A DNA stretch of 64,000 bases from Thioalkalivibrio sp. ALJ12 (GTDB taxonomy: Bacteria > Pseudomonadota > Gammaproteobacteria > Ectothiorhodospirales > Ectothiorhodospiraceae). Shown here in pieces: positions 1 to 11,499 of the stretch. The notes under the pieces are model-generated. The model was given only the letters and a program-made list of their open reading frames with translations, was not told where the DNA came from and did no database searches. The position numbers and the translations under genes were made by a program. Each line of letters starts with the position of its first letter. Positions within the stretch are counted from its first letter, which is position 1. The stretch covers positions 129,924 to 193,923 of the forward strand of contig NZ_KB899540.1 of NCBI RefSeq assembly GCF_000378305.1, in the 5' to 3' direction.

Positions 1-1
1 C

Positions 2-184
2 GAGGCCAAGCAGATCCTGCATGTGGGGGATGACAGCACCAGCGACGTCCTGGGAGCCCTGAACGCGGGGTTTCAGGCCGCCTGGTTCAATCCCGACGCG
101 CTGCCCTGGGAACACGGGCGCCCCCGACCAATACTGACACTGGGCCGCCTGGGCCAGCTGCCGCGGCATCTCGGGATCGACTAG
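2..184 (+). CDS. HAD-family hydrolase, C-terminal fragment (cut by window edge)
   Basis: The reading frame enters from the left edge and gives 60 residues before a TAG stop. It begins with HVGDDSTSDVLGA and then NAGFQAAWFN. This is the motif-IV signature (GDD...SD) of haloacid-dehalogenase hydrolases of the YjjG/YigB phosphatase type, in which the paired aspartates bind Mg2+. The C-terminus (LGRLGQLPRHLGID) resembles the usual tail that follows the Rossmann core in these small-molecule phosphatases. The nucleophile motif DxD and the cap domain lie outside the window, so the substrate cannot be inferred. It converges with the leftward arfB gene, 26 bases away. Confidence 0.75.
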   Translation, partial: EAKQILHVGDDSTSDVLGALNAGFQAAWFNPDALPWEHGRPRPILTLGRLGQLPRHLGID

Positions 185-210
185 GCGTCTATCGCCGCAG
201 CCCCACCCTC

Positions 211-630
211 TCAGTCGGGATCGACGCGGCCGCGCAGGGCCTTCTTGCGGCCACGGTGGGTCTTGCCCTCTAGCCGACGCAGCTTGGAGGCACGTGTGGG
301 CCGGGTCGGCTTGCGCGTCTTGATCGGGCGGCCCGCCTCGCGCAGGAGCTCGGCCAGGCGCTCCAGCGCATCCTCGCGATTGGCCTCCTGGGCACGGTAC
401 TGCTGCGCCTTGATCACCACCACGCCGTCCTTGCTGATGCGCTGATCACGGCGGCGCAGCAGGCGCTGCTTGTAGACCTCCGGGAGACTGGAGGCATGGA
501 TATCGAAACGAAGATGGATGGCCGAGGCCACCTTGTTCACATTCTGCCCGCCCGCGCCCTGGGCCCGGATCGCGGTCAGTTCGATCTCGTCGTCCGGCAC
601 CGTAACGCTGTTGGAGATACGCAGGGTCAT
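211..630 (-). CDS. arfB: Alternative ribosome-rescue factor ArfB (YaeJ), peptidyl-tRNA hydrolase
   Basis: This 139-residue protein has the GGQ catalytic motif at residues 27-29 within [12 protein letters not shown], as in class I release factors. It lacks a codon-recognition domain and ends in a long Lys/Arg-rich tail ([16 protein letters not shown]). In ArfB that tail enters the empty mRNA channel of stalled ribosomes, and the GGQ then hydrolyses the peptidyl-tRNA. Length matches the family (about 140). The frame is open for 17 more codons upstream, but the ATG at 630 gives the canonical start (MTLRISNSV). It lies 13 bases downstream of a lipoprotein gene on the same strand, so the two may be co-transcribed. 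Confidence 0.9.
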   Translation of the reverse strand: MTLRISNSVTVPDDEIELTAIRAQGAGGQNVNKVASAIHLRFDIHASSLPEVYKQRLLRRRDQRISKDGVVVIKAQQYRAQEANREDALERLAELLREAGRPIKTRKPTRPTRASKLRRLEGKTHRGRKKALRGRVDPD

Positions 631-643
631 GGCAGCGTATTCG

Positions 644-955
644 CTAGCGAAAGTCGCCGTCCTGGATTCGACCCTCGTCATCCAGCTCGGCGAAGAAGCG
701 CGAGTTGTCCTGGCGGTACTCGTGGGTCGCGATCTCGCCCGGCAGCACCAGCGTCACGTCCGGGTAGACGCGCTCGAACTCCTCGGGGCTCGGCCGGGTT
801 TCCAGGAAGTGCAGAAACGGGTTCATCTGCTTGACCGTCCCCGGACGCGGCTCCGGCCCGTCGGGCCGCGTCTCGGTCTTGTGGACCGCGCAGCCGCTAA
901 CCCCCAGCGCCAGCATCACTGCCACTACGGACATCCATCGAAGTACTCGTGACAT
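644..955 (-). CDS. Small predicted outer-membrane lipoprotein, function unknown
   Basis: This 103-residue protein starts with a short basic region and a hydrophobic stretch ending in a lipobox (VSGC), with the lipidated cysteine at residue 22. The mature part is polar, and is rich in Glu, Asp and Arg with no recognised domain. It ends in an acidic segment ([12 protein letters not shown]). Residues +2 and +3 after the cysteine are Ala and Val, with no Asp at +2, so Lol sorting to the outer membrane is plausible. It sits directly upstream of arfB on the same strand. No family name can be assigned from the sequence alone. Confidence 0.7.
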   Translation of the reverse strand: MSRVLRWMSVVAVMLALGVSGCAVHKTETRPDGPEPRPGTVKQMNPFLHFLETRPSPEEFERVYPDVTLVLPGEIATHEYRQDNSRFFAELDDEGRIQDGDFR

Positions 956-984
956 GCATCCCTCCGGCGTCAGTCGTATGCAAC

Positions 985-1092
985 TTTATTGCGAGGCACC
1001 GCAGGCGCCGCAGCAGTCGCAAACTGGCATCAAGCCACGAACCACTGGTTTCGGATGGAGGTCCCCAGGTCGCTACGCTCCTCGCGATGACG
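985..1092. repeat. Dispersed ATTGCGAGG...CCTCGCGATGA repeat
   Basis: The gap between the lipoprotein and prfC starts with ATTGCGAGG (988-996) and ends with CCTCGCGATGACGG (1080-1093). These form imperfect inverted arms around an unrelated middle. The same arms occur at 38851-38960, so this is a dispersed intergenic palindrome family. It probably also acts as spacing or a weak terminator between two leftward genes. Confidence 0.6.
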
Positions 1093-1120
1093 GTGCCAAC
1101 GCAGGGCTCCGGGGTCGCCC

Positions 1121-2713
<1,593 letters not shown>

Positions 2714-2790
2714 GGTCTTGGGCCGCCTGAGTGAAGCGCGGGAGTTTAACGCGAAAACGGGGCAGGCGTTGCGTTTCCCGGTGCCCGTAA

Positions 2791-2828
2791 TGCAAACGGC
2801 CCCGGATCAAGATCCGGGGCCGTTTGCA
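2791..2828 (-). terminator. Perfect 18-bp hairpin downstream of the Sel1 gene
   Basis: TGCAAACGGCCCCGGATC (2791-2808) is followed after AA by its exact reverse complement (2811-2828). Read leftward it lies 27 bases past the stop of the Sel1-repeat gene and is followed by a short T-containing run (TTTGCATTA). It likely ends that transcript and insulates prfC. The U-tract is weak, so terminator function is probable rather than certain. Confidence 0.7.
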
Positions 2829-2855
2829 GCAGGCCCTGAACAATAATGGCTCGCG

Positions 2856-3659
2856 CTAGCGTGCAGAGGCTCGCTGGATCGCGGAGGACTGTTCGTCCAG
2901 CCGGCTCTGGGCCAGGTCCAGATCACGCTGGCTCATGCGCGTCTTCACGGCCTCCATGCGCTCGCGGTCCTCGGCCAGGGAATACCAGACATAGGCCTCG
3001 ACCAGATCACGTTCCACGCCCTGTCCGTTCTGGTGCAGGCGCCCGAGACCGATCTGCGCATTACGATCGCCTCGCTCCGCGGCCTTGGTGTACCAGCGGG
3101 CGGCCTCACCGGGATTCCGGTTCGTCCCGCGACCCGTCTCGTGCAGGAAACCGTAGTAGTACTTGGCCGAAACCTGGCCCTGCTCGGCCGCCTTGCCCAG
3201 CCACTCCAGGGCCTCGCCATTCGACTGCTCGTTACGGGCATAGTGGCTGCCCAGCCAGTACTGCGCATTGGCGTAGCCGAGTTCGGCCGAGCGGGTGTAG
3301 TGCTCGAGGGCCTTGTCTTCATCGGCAGCCGTGCCACGGCCGGCGGCAAACATGAAACCAAGGTAGTAGTGGGCGCCCGCATGGTCGTCGTCCGCCGCAC
3401 GCGCGAACCAGTGCAGCGCCGCGTCGTAATCCACGTCAGTGCCACGGCCGACATAGTTGGCCATACCCACGTCGAACATGGCGCGGGTGTCACCGCGCTG
3501 GGCGTTGCCTTCACGAATCTCGTACCAGACGCCGAGCAACTCCTGTTGCCGCTCGACTTCGTCGTAGCCGAAATCCTGGGCCTGAGCCGCACCGACCCCA
3601 AAGGCCAGGGGCAATGTCAGGGGAAGAGAGAAAAACAACGCACGCAGGGATCGGGACAT
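2856..3659 (-). CDS. Secreted Sel1-like (TPR-type) repeat protein
   Basis: This 267-residue protein has a clear signal peptide (hydrophobic core LPLTLPLAFGVGAAQA with an Ala-x-Ala cleavage site near residue 27). It then has about five Sel1 repeats of 36 residues. Each carries the pattern A..WY/F.KAAE.G...A...LG..Y..G.G, seen for example in AARWYTKAAERGDRNAQIGLG. Sel1 repeats are alpha-helical hairpins that mediate protein-protein contacts. The protein should act in the periplasm or envelope as an adaptor, but no partner is evident. A coiled, charged tail follows the repeats. Confidence 0.88.
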   Translation of the reverse strand: MSRSLRALFFSLPLTLPLAFGVGAAQAQDFGYDEVERQQELLGVWYEIREGNAQRGDTRAMFDVGMANYVGRGTDVDYDAALHWFARAADDDHAGAHYYLGFMFAAGRGTAADEDKALEHYTRSAELGYANAQYWLGSHYARNEQSNGEALEWLGKAAEQGQVSAKYYYGFLHETGRGTNRNPGEAARWYTKAAERGDRNAQIGLGRLHQNGQGVERDLVEAYVWYSLAEDRERMEAVKTRMSQRDLDLAQSRLDEQSSAIQRASAR

Positions 3660-3815
3660 GGGGCAGCCTCGCAGGGAATTCCGGCATCAATGCCGGTTAC
3701 GATCATAGACCGCCCCCCATCCGCGCGCAAAACCCGTCCACGGGTACGAGAACCGCTGGCCGCAAAACGCCCTCCGAACGCCGAAAAAACGTGGCGGACG
3801 TCACACTGTGTCGCG

Positions 3816-4295
3816 TCACGCCCCGGCCGGGGCGTCGCAACGGCAACTCAGCACCCAGGCATCCTCGCGGCCGCTGTGCAACGGGTAGTAGCGCGGCCGG
3901 GTGCCGATGTGCTCGAAGCCCTCCGAACGATAAAGCTGGACCGCCGCGACATTGGAGGGACGCACCTCCAGAAGCAGGGCCTCGGCCCTCTGGTCGCAGG
4001 CATAGTCGAGCAGGCGGCGCAGCATGAAGCGACCCAGCCCGTAGCCCTGCCAGCGTCGGTCCACGGTCAGATTCAGAAGATGCGCCTCGCCGGCCGCCAC
4101 GGTCAGCACGGCGTGTCCCACCTGGCGTTCATCCACCTCCAGCACCCAGCAGTCGTATCCGACCCGGATGCAGTCCTCGAAGATGCGCGCGGTCCACGGA
4201 TAGTGATACGCCTCGCGCTCGATGCCCATCACACACTCGACATCCTCGGCCAGCATGCGGCGCATCCGGGGTTGTACTTGCGGCTCGGCACTCAT
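3816..4295 (-). CDS. rimI: Ribosomal protein S18-alanine N-acetyltransferase RimI
   Basis: This is a 159-residue GNAT acetyltransferase. The acetyl-CoA binding loop is seen as RRWQGYGLGRFMLRRLL (motif A, R/Q-x-x-G-x-G/A), preceded by the core strand EAHLLNLTV. The family-typical LLLEVRPSNVAAVQLYRSEGFEHIGTR segment supports RimI, which acetylates the N-terminal Ala of ribosomal protein S18. It lies 79 bases downstream of the uracil-DNA glycosylase gene on the same strand, an arrangement common in gammaproteobacteria. Its 3' end contains a GC palindrome (CGCCCCGGCCGGGGCG). Confidence 0.9.
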   Translation of the reverse strand: MSAEPQVQPRMRRMLAEDVECVMGIEREAYHYPWTARIFEDCIRVGYDCWVLEVDERQVGHAVLTVAAGEAHLLNLTVDRRWQGYGLGRFMLRRLLDYACDQRAEALLLEVRPSNVAAVQLYRSEGFEHIGTRPRYYPLHSGREDAWVLSCRCDAPAGA

Positions 4296-4374
4296 GGCGT
4301 CGGGCTGGATCTCCTGAGTTTATTACCTGGGCTGAACATATAGGCGAGTCCGCGTTCGCTGCGTTCCCTAACAC

Positions 4375-5193
4375 CTACACTCTGCAGGGTTGCCCTCCGG
4401 GCGCACTCGTCAGACAGGCCCGCGCGCGCTGCAGATCCTGCCAGGCCCTGGCCTTGTCCTGCGGCTTCCGCAAAAGGTAGGCCGGATGATAGGTCACGAC
4501 CAGCGGGACCTCACGATACCGGTGCAGGCTGCCCCGCAGGGATCCCAGCGGCTGGTCGGTCTCCAGCAGTTGCTGGGCGGCGACACGCCCCAGCGCCACG
4601 ATCACCTCCGGCTGCACCAGTGCGATCTGCCGGTCCAGGAAGCCACGGCAGGCCCGGGATTCCTCCGGACTGGGGTCGCGGTTGTTCGGCGGACGACACT
4701 TGAGGACATTCGCGATAAAGACATCCTGCCGTCGATCGAGTCCCAGCGCGGCGAGCATGCTGTCCAGCAACTGGCCGGCACGCCCGACAAACGGTTCGCC
4801 TCGGCGGTCCTCCTCGGCCCCGGGTGCCTCGCCCACGAACAGCCACCGGGCACGGCGGTCGCCCACGCCAAACACGGTCTGCGTACGCTGGGCCGCCAGT
4901 TCGGCGCAGGCCGTGCAGTCGCGCACACGGGCTTCGAGCTCGGGCCAGTCCAGAGCCGCAACTTCGACTTCCACCGGCCCGCTCGCGGGGGGCACGAGCG
5001 GCTCGGGTATCTCGGGTGTCTCGGGGGGCGCACTGGTCGCTTGAGCCGACGCGGCCTCGGGCATTAGCGGGGCAGTGGGAGGCTCGACGGTCGGGGCTGC
5101 GGCCGGCACGCCAGGAAAGGCGCCGTCCCGGGCACGCCAAACGGGGATCCCCATATCGGCCAGGATACGGCGTTTGCGCGCCGACAGGTCCAC
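4375..5193 (-). CDS. Family 4 (Fe-S) uracil-DNA glycosylase
   Basis: This 272-residue protein has a 75-residue Pro/Ala-rich N-terminal extension and then a UDG superfamily core. Motif 1 is GEAPGAEED and motif 2 is TYHPAYLLR. Four cysteines (93, 96, 166, 182) occupy the positions of the [4Fe-4S] ligands of family 4 enzymes. The fold removes uracil from deaminated DNA. The N-terminus (SARKRRILADMGIPVW) is the one seen in proteobacterial homologues fused to low-complexity linkers. The start is 3 bases after the pssA stop, suggesting translational coupling. Confidence 0.9.
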   Translation of the reverse strand: MDLSARKRRILADMGIPVWRARDGAFPGVPAAAPTVEPPTAPLMPEAASAQATSAPPETPEIPEPLVPPASGPVEVEVAALDWPELEARVRDCTACAELAAQRTQTVFGVGDRRARWLFVGEAPGAEEDRRGEPFVGRAGQLLDSMLAALGLDRRQDVFIANVLKCRPPNNRDPSPEESRACRGFLDRQIALVQPEVIVALGRVAAQQLLETDQPLGSLRGSLHRYREVPLVVTYHPAYLLRKPQDKARAWQDLQRARACLTSAPGGQPCRV

Positions 5194-5196
5194 GCC

Positions 5197-6006
5197 TCAA
5201 TCCCCCGAGGGCGTACGGCGACGGTGGCGGCGCCAGCGCTCCAGCGTCAGCAGGGGTCCGGACAGGGCGTAAATCACGAAGCCCGCCCAAAGGACCTTGG
5301 GCGGATCCAGCGCCAGCAGCATCAGTGCGCCCACCACCCCGACGATCGCCAGGAAGGGCACCCGATGCTTGAAGTCCATGTCCTTGAAGCTGAAGTAGGT
5401 CAGATTGCTGACCATCGCCGCACCCGCCAGAACCGTCACGATCAGGATCGCCACCACGTACGGATCGGCCAGATCCGCCGGAATGCCAAGATCCTCGAGC
5501 ACCCAGACCATCCCCACCACCAGCGCGGCGGCGGCAGGGCTCGGCAGCCCCTGGAAGAAACGTTTGTCGACCACGGCCAGTCGGCTGTTGAAGCGCGCGA
5601 GACGCAATGCCGCGGCCGTGGCAAAGAAGAAGGCCGCCACCCAGCCGAGATTGCCCAGATCCTGCAGCTGCCACAGGTACACGACGAGGGCCGGGGCCAC
5701 GCCGAAGGAGACCAGGTCGGAGAGCGAGTCGTACTGCGCCCCGAACTCGCTTTGCGTGTCCGTCATACGCGCCACGCGGCCATCGAGGGTATCCAGGACC
5801 ATGGCCACGAATACCGCGATCGCGGCGGTCGTAAATTCGCCATTGATCGCGGAGACAATCGCGAAGAAGCCGGAGAACAGCACCCCGGTCGTGAACAGGT
5901 TGGGCAGCAGAAAGATCCCGCGGCGACGCCGGGAACGGCCCTCGTGCCGCTCGTCGGCCCCGTTCATCTCGTCGATATCGCTTGATCTCTCGTCATCCGG
6001 CGTCAC
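5197..6006 (-). CDS. pssA: CDP-diacylglycerol-serine O-phosphatidyltransferase
   Basis: This is a 269-residue polytopic membrane protein of the CDP-alcohol phosphatidyltransferase family. The diagnostic D..DG..AR........G...D...D motif is seen as DTLDGRVARMTD followed by EFGAQYDSLSD. It makes phosphatidylserine from CDP-diacylglycerol and L-serine. About eight hydrophobic segments follow a short basic, charged N-terminus. It is the membrane (type II, Bacillus-like) enzyme and not the E. coli peripheral form. Its start overlaps the psd-like gene by 4 bases (ATGA), so the pair is translationally coupled. Confidence 0.94.
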   Translation of the reverse strand: MTPDDERSSDIDEMNGADERHEGRSRRRRGIFLLPNLFTTGVLFSGFFAIVSAINGEFTTAAIAVFVAMVLDTLDGRVARMTDTQSEFGAQYDSLSDLVSFGVAPALVVYLWQLQDLGNLGWVAAFFFATAAALRLARFNSRLAVVDKRFFQGLPSPAAAALVVGMVWVLEDLGIPADLADPYVVAILIVTVLAGAAMVSNLTYFSFKDMDFKHRVPFLAIVGVVGALMLLALDPPKVLWAGFVIYALSGPLLTLERWRRHRRRTPSGD

Positions 6007-6671
6007 TCCAGCACCTCCACGGTCGCTTCCTCGTCGCCACTGGCCTCCGGCAGCCCACCGATCACGGTGGAGCCCGCCAGCACCTTCTGGCCGACCTGGG
6101 CCATGACCTGCGACCCGGCCGGCAGCCAGACCTCGAAGGTAGCACCGAACCCGGCAAAACCCATGCGTTTGCCGCGCCCGAGTCGATTCCCGGGCACCAC
6201 ATTCTGCAGGCGGATCATGCGCGGCCAGTGATTGACCGACAGCGCGAGCGTCAGGCGCGTGCCCTCGTCGGTCGCCAGCGCAAATGCCAGGCGGTGATCG
6301 AGCTGCCCGTCCGGCGGGCTATCCGTCTCCTTACCCGGCCAGACCCGCTCCACCACCTTCGATTCCTGCGGGGCATGGACGTTGTATTCCCCCAGGCGTC
6401 GCTGACGAATGCGAATCCGCAGGGCTGACTTGCCCGTGAACGGATCGGTCGTCTCGTCGATCGCCTCCACCGTGCCATCGGCCGGGGCAATCACGCCCAG
6501 CGCGGGGGCCGCCGCCTTGCGCCGAAGGTCGCGGAAAAGCCCCATCAGCGCCACGGTCAGCAGCACCATGAACAGGCCCAGCTCCGCCTCCCCGACTAGC
6601 AGCGAGATCACCGCCATCCAGGCGGAGATGATCACGAACAGACGGCCTTCGGGGGCAAGCGGAAACAGCAT
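6003..6671 (-). CDS. psd: Short-form phosphatidylserine decarboxylase homologue lacking the pyruvoyl serine
   Basis: This 222-residue protein has two N-terminal hydrophobic segments, the PADG motif (APADGTVEAID) and the NVH motif (GEYNVHAP) of short-form phosphatidylserine decarboxylases. In that family the proenzyme cleaves itself at Gly-Ser in a motif like FGSRVDVYLP, and the serine becomes the pyruvoyl cofactor. Here the same place reads GFGATFEVWLP, so Ala replaces Ser (codon GCT, checked on the minus strand). The family's LDKAS.EN.R segment is also diverged. It may therefore be non-processing or have another role. Gene order with pssA is the expected one. The next residue is Thr, but it is out of register. 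Confidence 0.8.
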   Translation of the reverse strand: MLFPLAPEGRLFVIISAWMAVISLLVGEAELGLFMVLLTVALMGLFRDLRRKAAAPALGVIAPADGTVEAIDETTDPFTGKSALRIRIRQRRLGEYNVHAPQESKVVERVWPGKETDSPPDGQLDHRLAFALATDEGTRLTLALSVNHWPRMIRLQNVVPGNRLGRGKRMGFAGFGATFEVWLPAGSQVMAQVGQKVLAGSTVIGGLPEASGDEEATVEVLE

Positions 6672-6697
6672 GGGGTTCTCGGAGGGGGTGCGGGTGC

Positions 6698-6725
6698 GCG
6701 ACCCGGGGTCTGTGCCCCGGGTCGC
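6698..6725. other. Perfect 11-bp hairpin between ilvC and psd
   Basis: GCGACCCGGGG (6698-6708) pairs exactly with CCCCGGGTCGC (6715-6725) around a 6-base loop. It lies 9 bases past the ilvC stop in the operon. No T-run follows, so it looks more like an mRNA-stabilising or processing hairpin than an intrinsic terminator. Confidence 0.55.
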
Positions 6726-6734
6726 CCCGACGGA

Positions 6735-8337
<1,603 letters not shown>

Positions 8338-8359
8338 ACGGCTCTTCCCTGTACCCGGT

Positions 8360-10078
8360 TCAGACCAGGATCATTTCGTTCTGGCCGGCGCCGGCCGGGA
8401 TCATCGGATAGACGTTCTCGGACTGGTCGGTGAGGAAGTCCAGGAACACCAGGCGCTCCTTCTGCGCGAGGGCCTCCTTGATCGCGCCCTCGACGTCGCC
8501 CGGCTTGTCGATACGCATGCCCACATGGCCATACGCCTCGGCCAGCTTCACGAAGTCCGGCAGCGCGTCCATGTAGGACATCGCGTAACGGCCCTGGTAG
8601 AAGAATTCCTGCCACTGCCGGACCATGCCCAGGTAGCGGTTGTTCAGGTTCAGGATCTTGATCGGGAGCTGGTACTGGTAGCAGGTCGACAGCTCCTGGA
8701 TGCACATCTGGATGCTGGCCTCGCCGGTGATGCAGCCGACCGTCGCGTCCGGGTGCGCGAACTGCACGCCCATCGCAAACGGCAGGCCCACGCCCATCGT
8801 CCCCAGGCCACCCGAGTTGATCCATCGGTTGGGCTTGTCGAAGCCGTAGAACTGCGCGGCCCACATCTGGTGCTGGCCGACGTCGGAGGTCACGAAGGCA
8901 TCGCCCTGCGTCAGCTCCCAGAACTTCTGCACCACGTACTGCGGCTTGATCAGTTCGGACTCGCGGTCGTATTTCAGGCAGTCCTGCGACTGCCACTCGC
9001 GGATCTGCTTCCACCAGGCATCCAGCGCCGCCGGGTCCGGCTTCGCGTTGGCGGCGTCCAGCGCCTTGATCAGCTCGCGCAGCACCGGCTCCACCTCGCC
9101 AACGATGGGCACGTCGACCTTCACGTTCTTGGAAATCGAGGATGGGTCGACATCGACATGCACGATCTTCGCGTGCGGGCAGAACTTCTCGATGTTGCCG
9201 GTCACGCGGTCGTCGAAGCGCGCGCCGATCGCAATCAGCACGTCGGCGTGGTGCATGGCCATGTTGGCCTCGTAGGTCCCGTGCATGCCCAGCATGCCGA
9301 GGAACTGCTTGTCCGACGCCGGATAGCCACCCAGCCCCATCAGGGTGTTGGTGATCGGGTAGCCCAGCTTGCGGGTGAACTCGGTCAGTGCCTCGGAACC
9401 CCTGCCCAGGATCACGCCCCCACCGGTGTAGATCATCGGCTGCTTCGCCGACAGGATCAGGTCCACCGCCTTGTCGATCTGGCCTGTATAGCCGCCAAAG
9501 GTCGGGTTGTACGAGCGCATGTGGATGGACTCGGGATATTCGAACTCGCAGCTCGCCGCGGTCACATCCTTCGGGATATCCACGACCACGGGGCCGGGGC
9601 GGCCGGTGGTCGCCACGTAGAAGGCCTTCTTGATCGTGGTCGCCAGGTCCTTCACGTCCTTGACCAGGAAGTTGTGCTTCACGCAGGGGCGGGTAATCCC
9701 CACGGTATCCACTTCCTGGAAGGCATCGTTGCCGATCAGGCTGGTCGGCACCTGGCCGGTGAACACCACCAGCGGCACCGAATCCATGTAGGCATCGGCG
9801 ATCCCGGTAATCGCATTGGTCGCACCGGGGCCGGAGGTGACCAGCGCGACACCCGGCTTGTCGGAGGACTTGGCATAGCCCTCGGCCGCGTGCACCGCAC
9901 CCTGCTCGTGACGCACCAGTACGTGCGAGACTTTGTCCTGGCGATACAGCGCATCATAGATGTGCAGTACCGCCCCGCCGGGATACCCGAATACGACATC
10001 GACACCCTCGGCCTGCAGGCTGCGGCAGAAGATTTCGGCGCCGGTGATGGCGGTGGAGGAACTTGAGGTCTCGGACAT
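8360..10078 (-). CDS. ilvB: Acetolactate synthase catalytic (large) subunit, biosynthetic
   Basis: This 572-residue thiamine-diphosphate enzyme condenses pyruvate with pyruvate or 2-oxobutyrate. The N-terminal PYR domain includes GYPGGAVLHIYDAL and the catalytic Glu in RHEQGAVHAAEGYA. The C-terminal ThDP/Mg2+ motif is GCITGEASIQMCIQEL...NNRYLGMVRQWQ, though the usual GDGS reads GEAS here. The length is that of IlvI/IlvB biosynthetic enzymes. It is the first gene of the leftward ilvB-ilvN-ilvC-psd-pssA cluster. The 165-base region upstream has no convincing leader peptide, so control by classical attenuation is not apparent. Confidence 0.95.
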   Translation of the reverse strand: MSETSSSSTAITGAEIFCRSLQAEGVDVVFGYPGGAVLHIYDALYRQDKVSHVLVRHEQGAVHAAEGYAKSSDKPGVALVTSGPGATNAITGIADAYMDSVPLVVFTGQVPTSLIGNDAFQEVDTVGITRPCVKHNFLVKDVKDLATTIKKAFYVATTGRPGPVVVDIPKDVTAASCEFEYPESIHMRSYNPTFGGYTGQIDKAVDLILSAKQPMIYTGGGVILGRGSEALTEFTRKLGYPITNTLMGLGGYPASDKQFLGMLGMHGTYEANMAMHHADVLIAIGARFDDRVTGNIEKFCPHAKIVHVDVDPSSISKNVKVDVPIVGEVEPVLRELIKALDAANAKPDPAALDAWWKQIREWQSQDCLKYDRESELIKPQYVVQKFWELTQGDAFVTSDVGQHQMWAAQFYGFDKPNRWINSGGLGTMGVGLPFAMGVQFAHPDATVGCITGEASIQMCIQELSTCYQYQLPIKILNLNNRYLGMVRQWQEFFYQGRYAMSYMDALPDFVKLAEAYGHVGMRIDKPGDVEGAIKEALAQKERLVFLDFLTDQSENVYPMIPAGAGQNEMILV

Positions 10079-10173
10079 GGTGGTCGACTTCCTTACCTAA
10101 GGGCTCGTGCGTGATCGTGACGGGATCACCCAGCAGGAATCAAAATAGCCCAACATCCTAATATGAAATGACG

Positions 10174-10202
10174 ATTTTTCCCAGCACCGGGGTGCGGAAA
10201 AG
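10174..10202. other. Imperfect hairpin upstream of ilvB
   Basis: TTTTCC at 10176-10181 pairs with GGAAAA at 10196-10201 around a GCACC/GGTGC core, with a 2-base bulge. It lies between the stop of the small lipoprotein and the ilvB promoter region and may serve as the lipoprotein terminator. There is no clear U-tract leftward. The rest of the 10079-10243 gap is comparatively AT-rich and should hold the ilv promoter, but no convincing -35/-10 pair was found. Confidence 0.35.
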
Positions 10203-10243
10203 CCATCCCGGGAGGCGGCCCAGCATTGTGCAGACAGCCGGCT

Positions 10244-10453
10244 TCAGTCGTCCGACTTCTTCACGTCCGCCGCGGGCAGACCGGGATTGGTCGGGCGGCG
10301 GGCATCGTCGCTGGACATGTCCTGCGGCGCCATCTGCTGTTCCAGCCCTTGCGGCGGGTTCACCTCTTCTTCCTCGCCTCCGCAACCGGCCAGCACAAGC
10401 GTGGCGGCAACCGACAGAACGAGGAATCCAGTGATTCGGGCATGGCGGTACAT
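10244..10453 (-). CDS. Small predicted lipoprotein
   Basis: This is a 69-residue protein. The start at the ATG at 10453 is chosen because AAGGAAG lies 6 bases upstream, and because it puts a normal signal sequence (TGFLVLSVAATLVLAGC) at the N-terminus. The lipobox is LAGC. The mature part is very acidic after the cysteine (GGEEEEVNPP) and then Pro/Asp-rich with no recognised domain. Gly at +2 suggests outer-membrane sorting. It resembles the many tiny lipoproteins of gammaproteobacteria with unknown roles. Confidence 0.65.
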   Translation of the reverse strand: MYRHARITGFLVLSVAATLVLAGCGGEEEEVNPPQGLEQQMAPQDMSSDDARRPTNPGLPAADVKKSDD

Positions 10454-10563
10454 AGCATTCTTCCTTGCAAGACAGGGGCGTGAACTGGCGAGCTTGCCGT
10501 GGCGCCAATGGCTTGGCAACAATCCACCACGGCGAGACGCTGATTCCCGCGCGGGCCCGGACC

Positions 10564-11469
10564 CTACGACATCCCAACCGGCAGTATCCGCGTCCCGGCC
10601 CGCCCCGCAATAATCGCGGCAGCGTCCTCGAGCGCCCCGATCCCGGCACGGGCACCGTATTCCGCGACGCGCCGCGCGGCCTCCATCTTCGGGCCCATCG
10701 AACCGGCCGGGAACGACGCGGGGTCGACCGCGCTCACCAGCAATGCCTTCAAGCGCGTGGCGTCAGGCTCGCCCCAGTTCCAGTAGACGCCGTCGACGTC
10801 CGTCAGCATCAACAGCCAGTCCGCGCCCAGTTCCACTGCGAGGCGTGCGGCGGTCAGGTCCTTGTCCACCACCGCCTCGATACCGTACAGCCTTCCCTCA
10901 GCGTCTCGCGCGACCGGCACACCGCCGCCGCCCGCGCAGATCGCGAGGGACCCGCCGTCGACCAGGGTCCGTACGGCCTCCACGCCCAGCACCTTCTGCG
11001 GCTCCGGCGAGGCCACCACGCGCCGCCAGCCGTCACCGTCGCGGGCGATATCCCAGCCGCGTGCCTCGGCCAGTGCACGCGCCCGGGATTCACCCCAGAC
11101 CGGGCCGATGAATTTCTCGGGGCGGGCGAACGCCGGATCGTCCGGGTCGACCTCGGTCTGCGTCAGGAGGCTGGCAACCCGGTCATGGCCCAGGGCGTTG
11201 TGCAGTTCCTGCGCAAGGATGTAGCCGATCATCCCGTGGCTCTCGGCGCCGACCACATCCAGTGGCCAGTGGATGGAGTCGGCCTCCGCCTGGCTGGCGA
11301 GCAGGCCCACCTGCGGGCCATTGCCGTGGGTCACAACGACCTCGTGCTCGTTTGCGACTGCGGCGACAGCCCGCGCCGCGGCACGGGCGTTGCGCCGCTG
11401 GGCCTCGGCCGACGGCGTCTCGCCGCGTTGCAGCAGGGCGTTTCCGCCCAGCGCGATCACGATGCGCAT
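10564..11469 (-). CDS. arcC: Carbamate kinase
   Basis: This is a 301-residue amino-acid-kinase-fold protein. It has the N-terminal IALGGNALL, the THGNGPQVGLLA carbamate site, ICAGGGGVPV, and KDLTAARLAVELGADWLLMLTDVDGVY. These match carbamate kinase, which makes ATP from carbamoyl phosphate and ADP, or the reverse. Unlike arginine-deiminase clusters, there is no arcA, arcB or transporter nearby, so the source of carbamoyl phosphate is not evident here. It is on the same strand as dcd and lies 30 bases downstream of it. Confidence 0.93.
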   Translation of the reverse strand: MRIVIALGGNALLQRGETPSAEAQRRNARAAARAVAAVANEHEVVVTHGNGPQVGLLASQAEADSIHWPLDVVGAESHGMIGYILAQELHNALGHDRVASLLTQTEVDPDDPAFARPEKFIGPVWGESRARALAEARGWDIARDGDGWRRVVASPEPQKVLGVEAVRTLVDGGSLAICAGGGGVPVARDAEGRLYGIEAVVDKDLTAARLAVELGADWLLMLTDVDGVYWNWGEPDATRLKALLVSAVDPASFPAGSMGPKMEAARRVAEYGARAGIGALEDAAAIIAGRAGTRILPVGMS

Positions 11470-11499
11470 GGCGGCCTCCTGGGTAGAAGGGTGAGTGCG

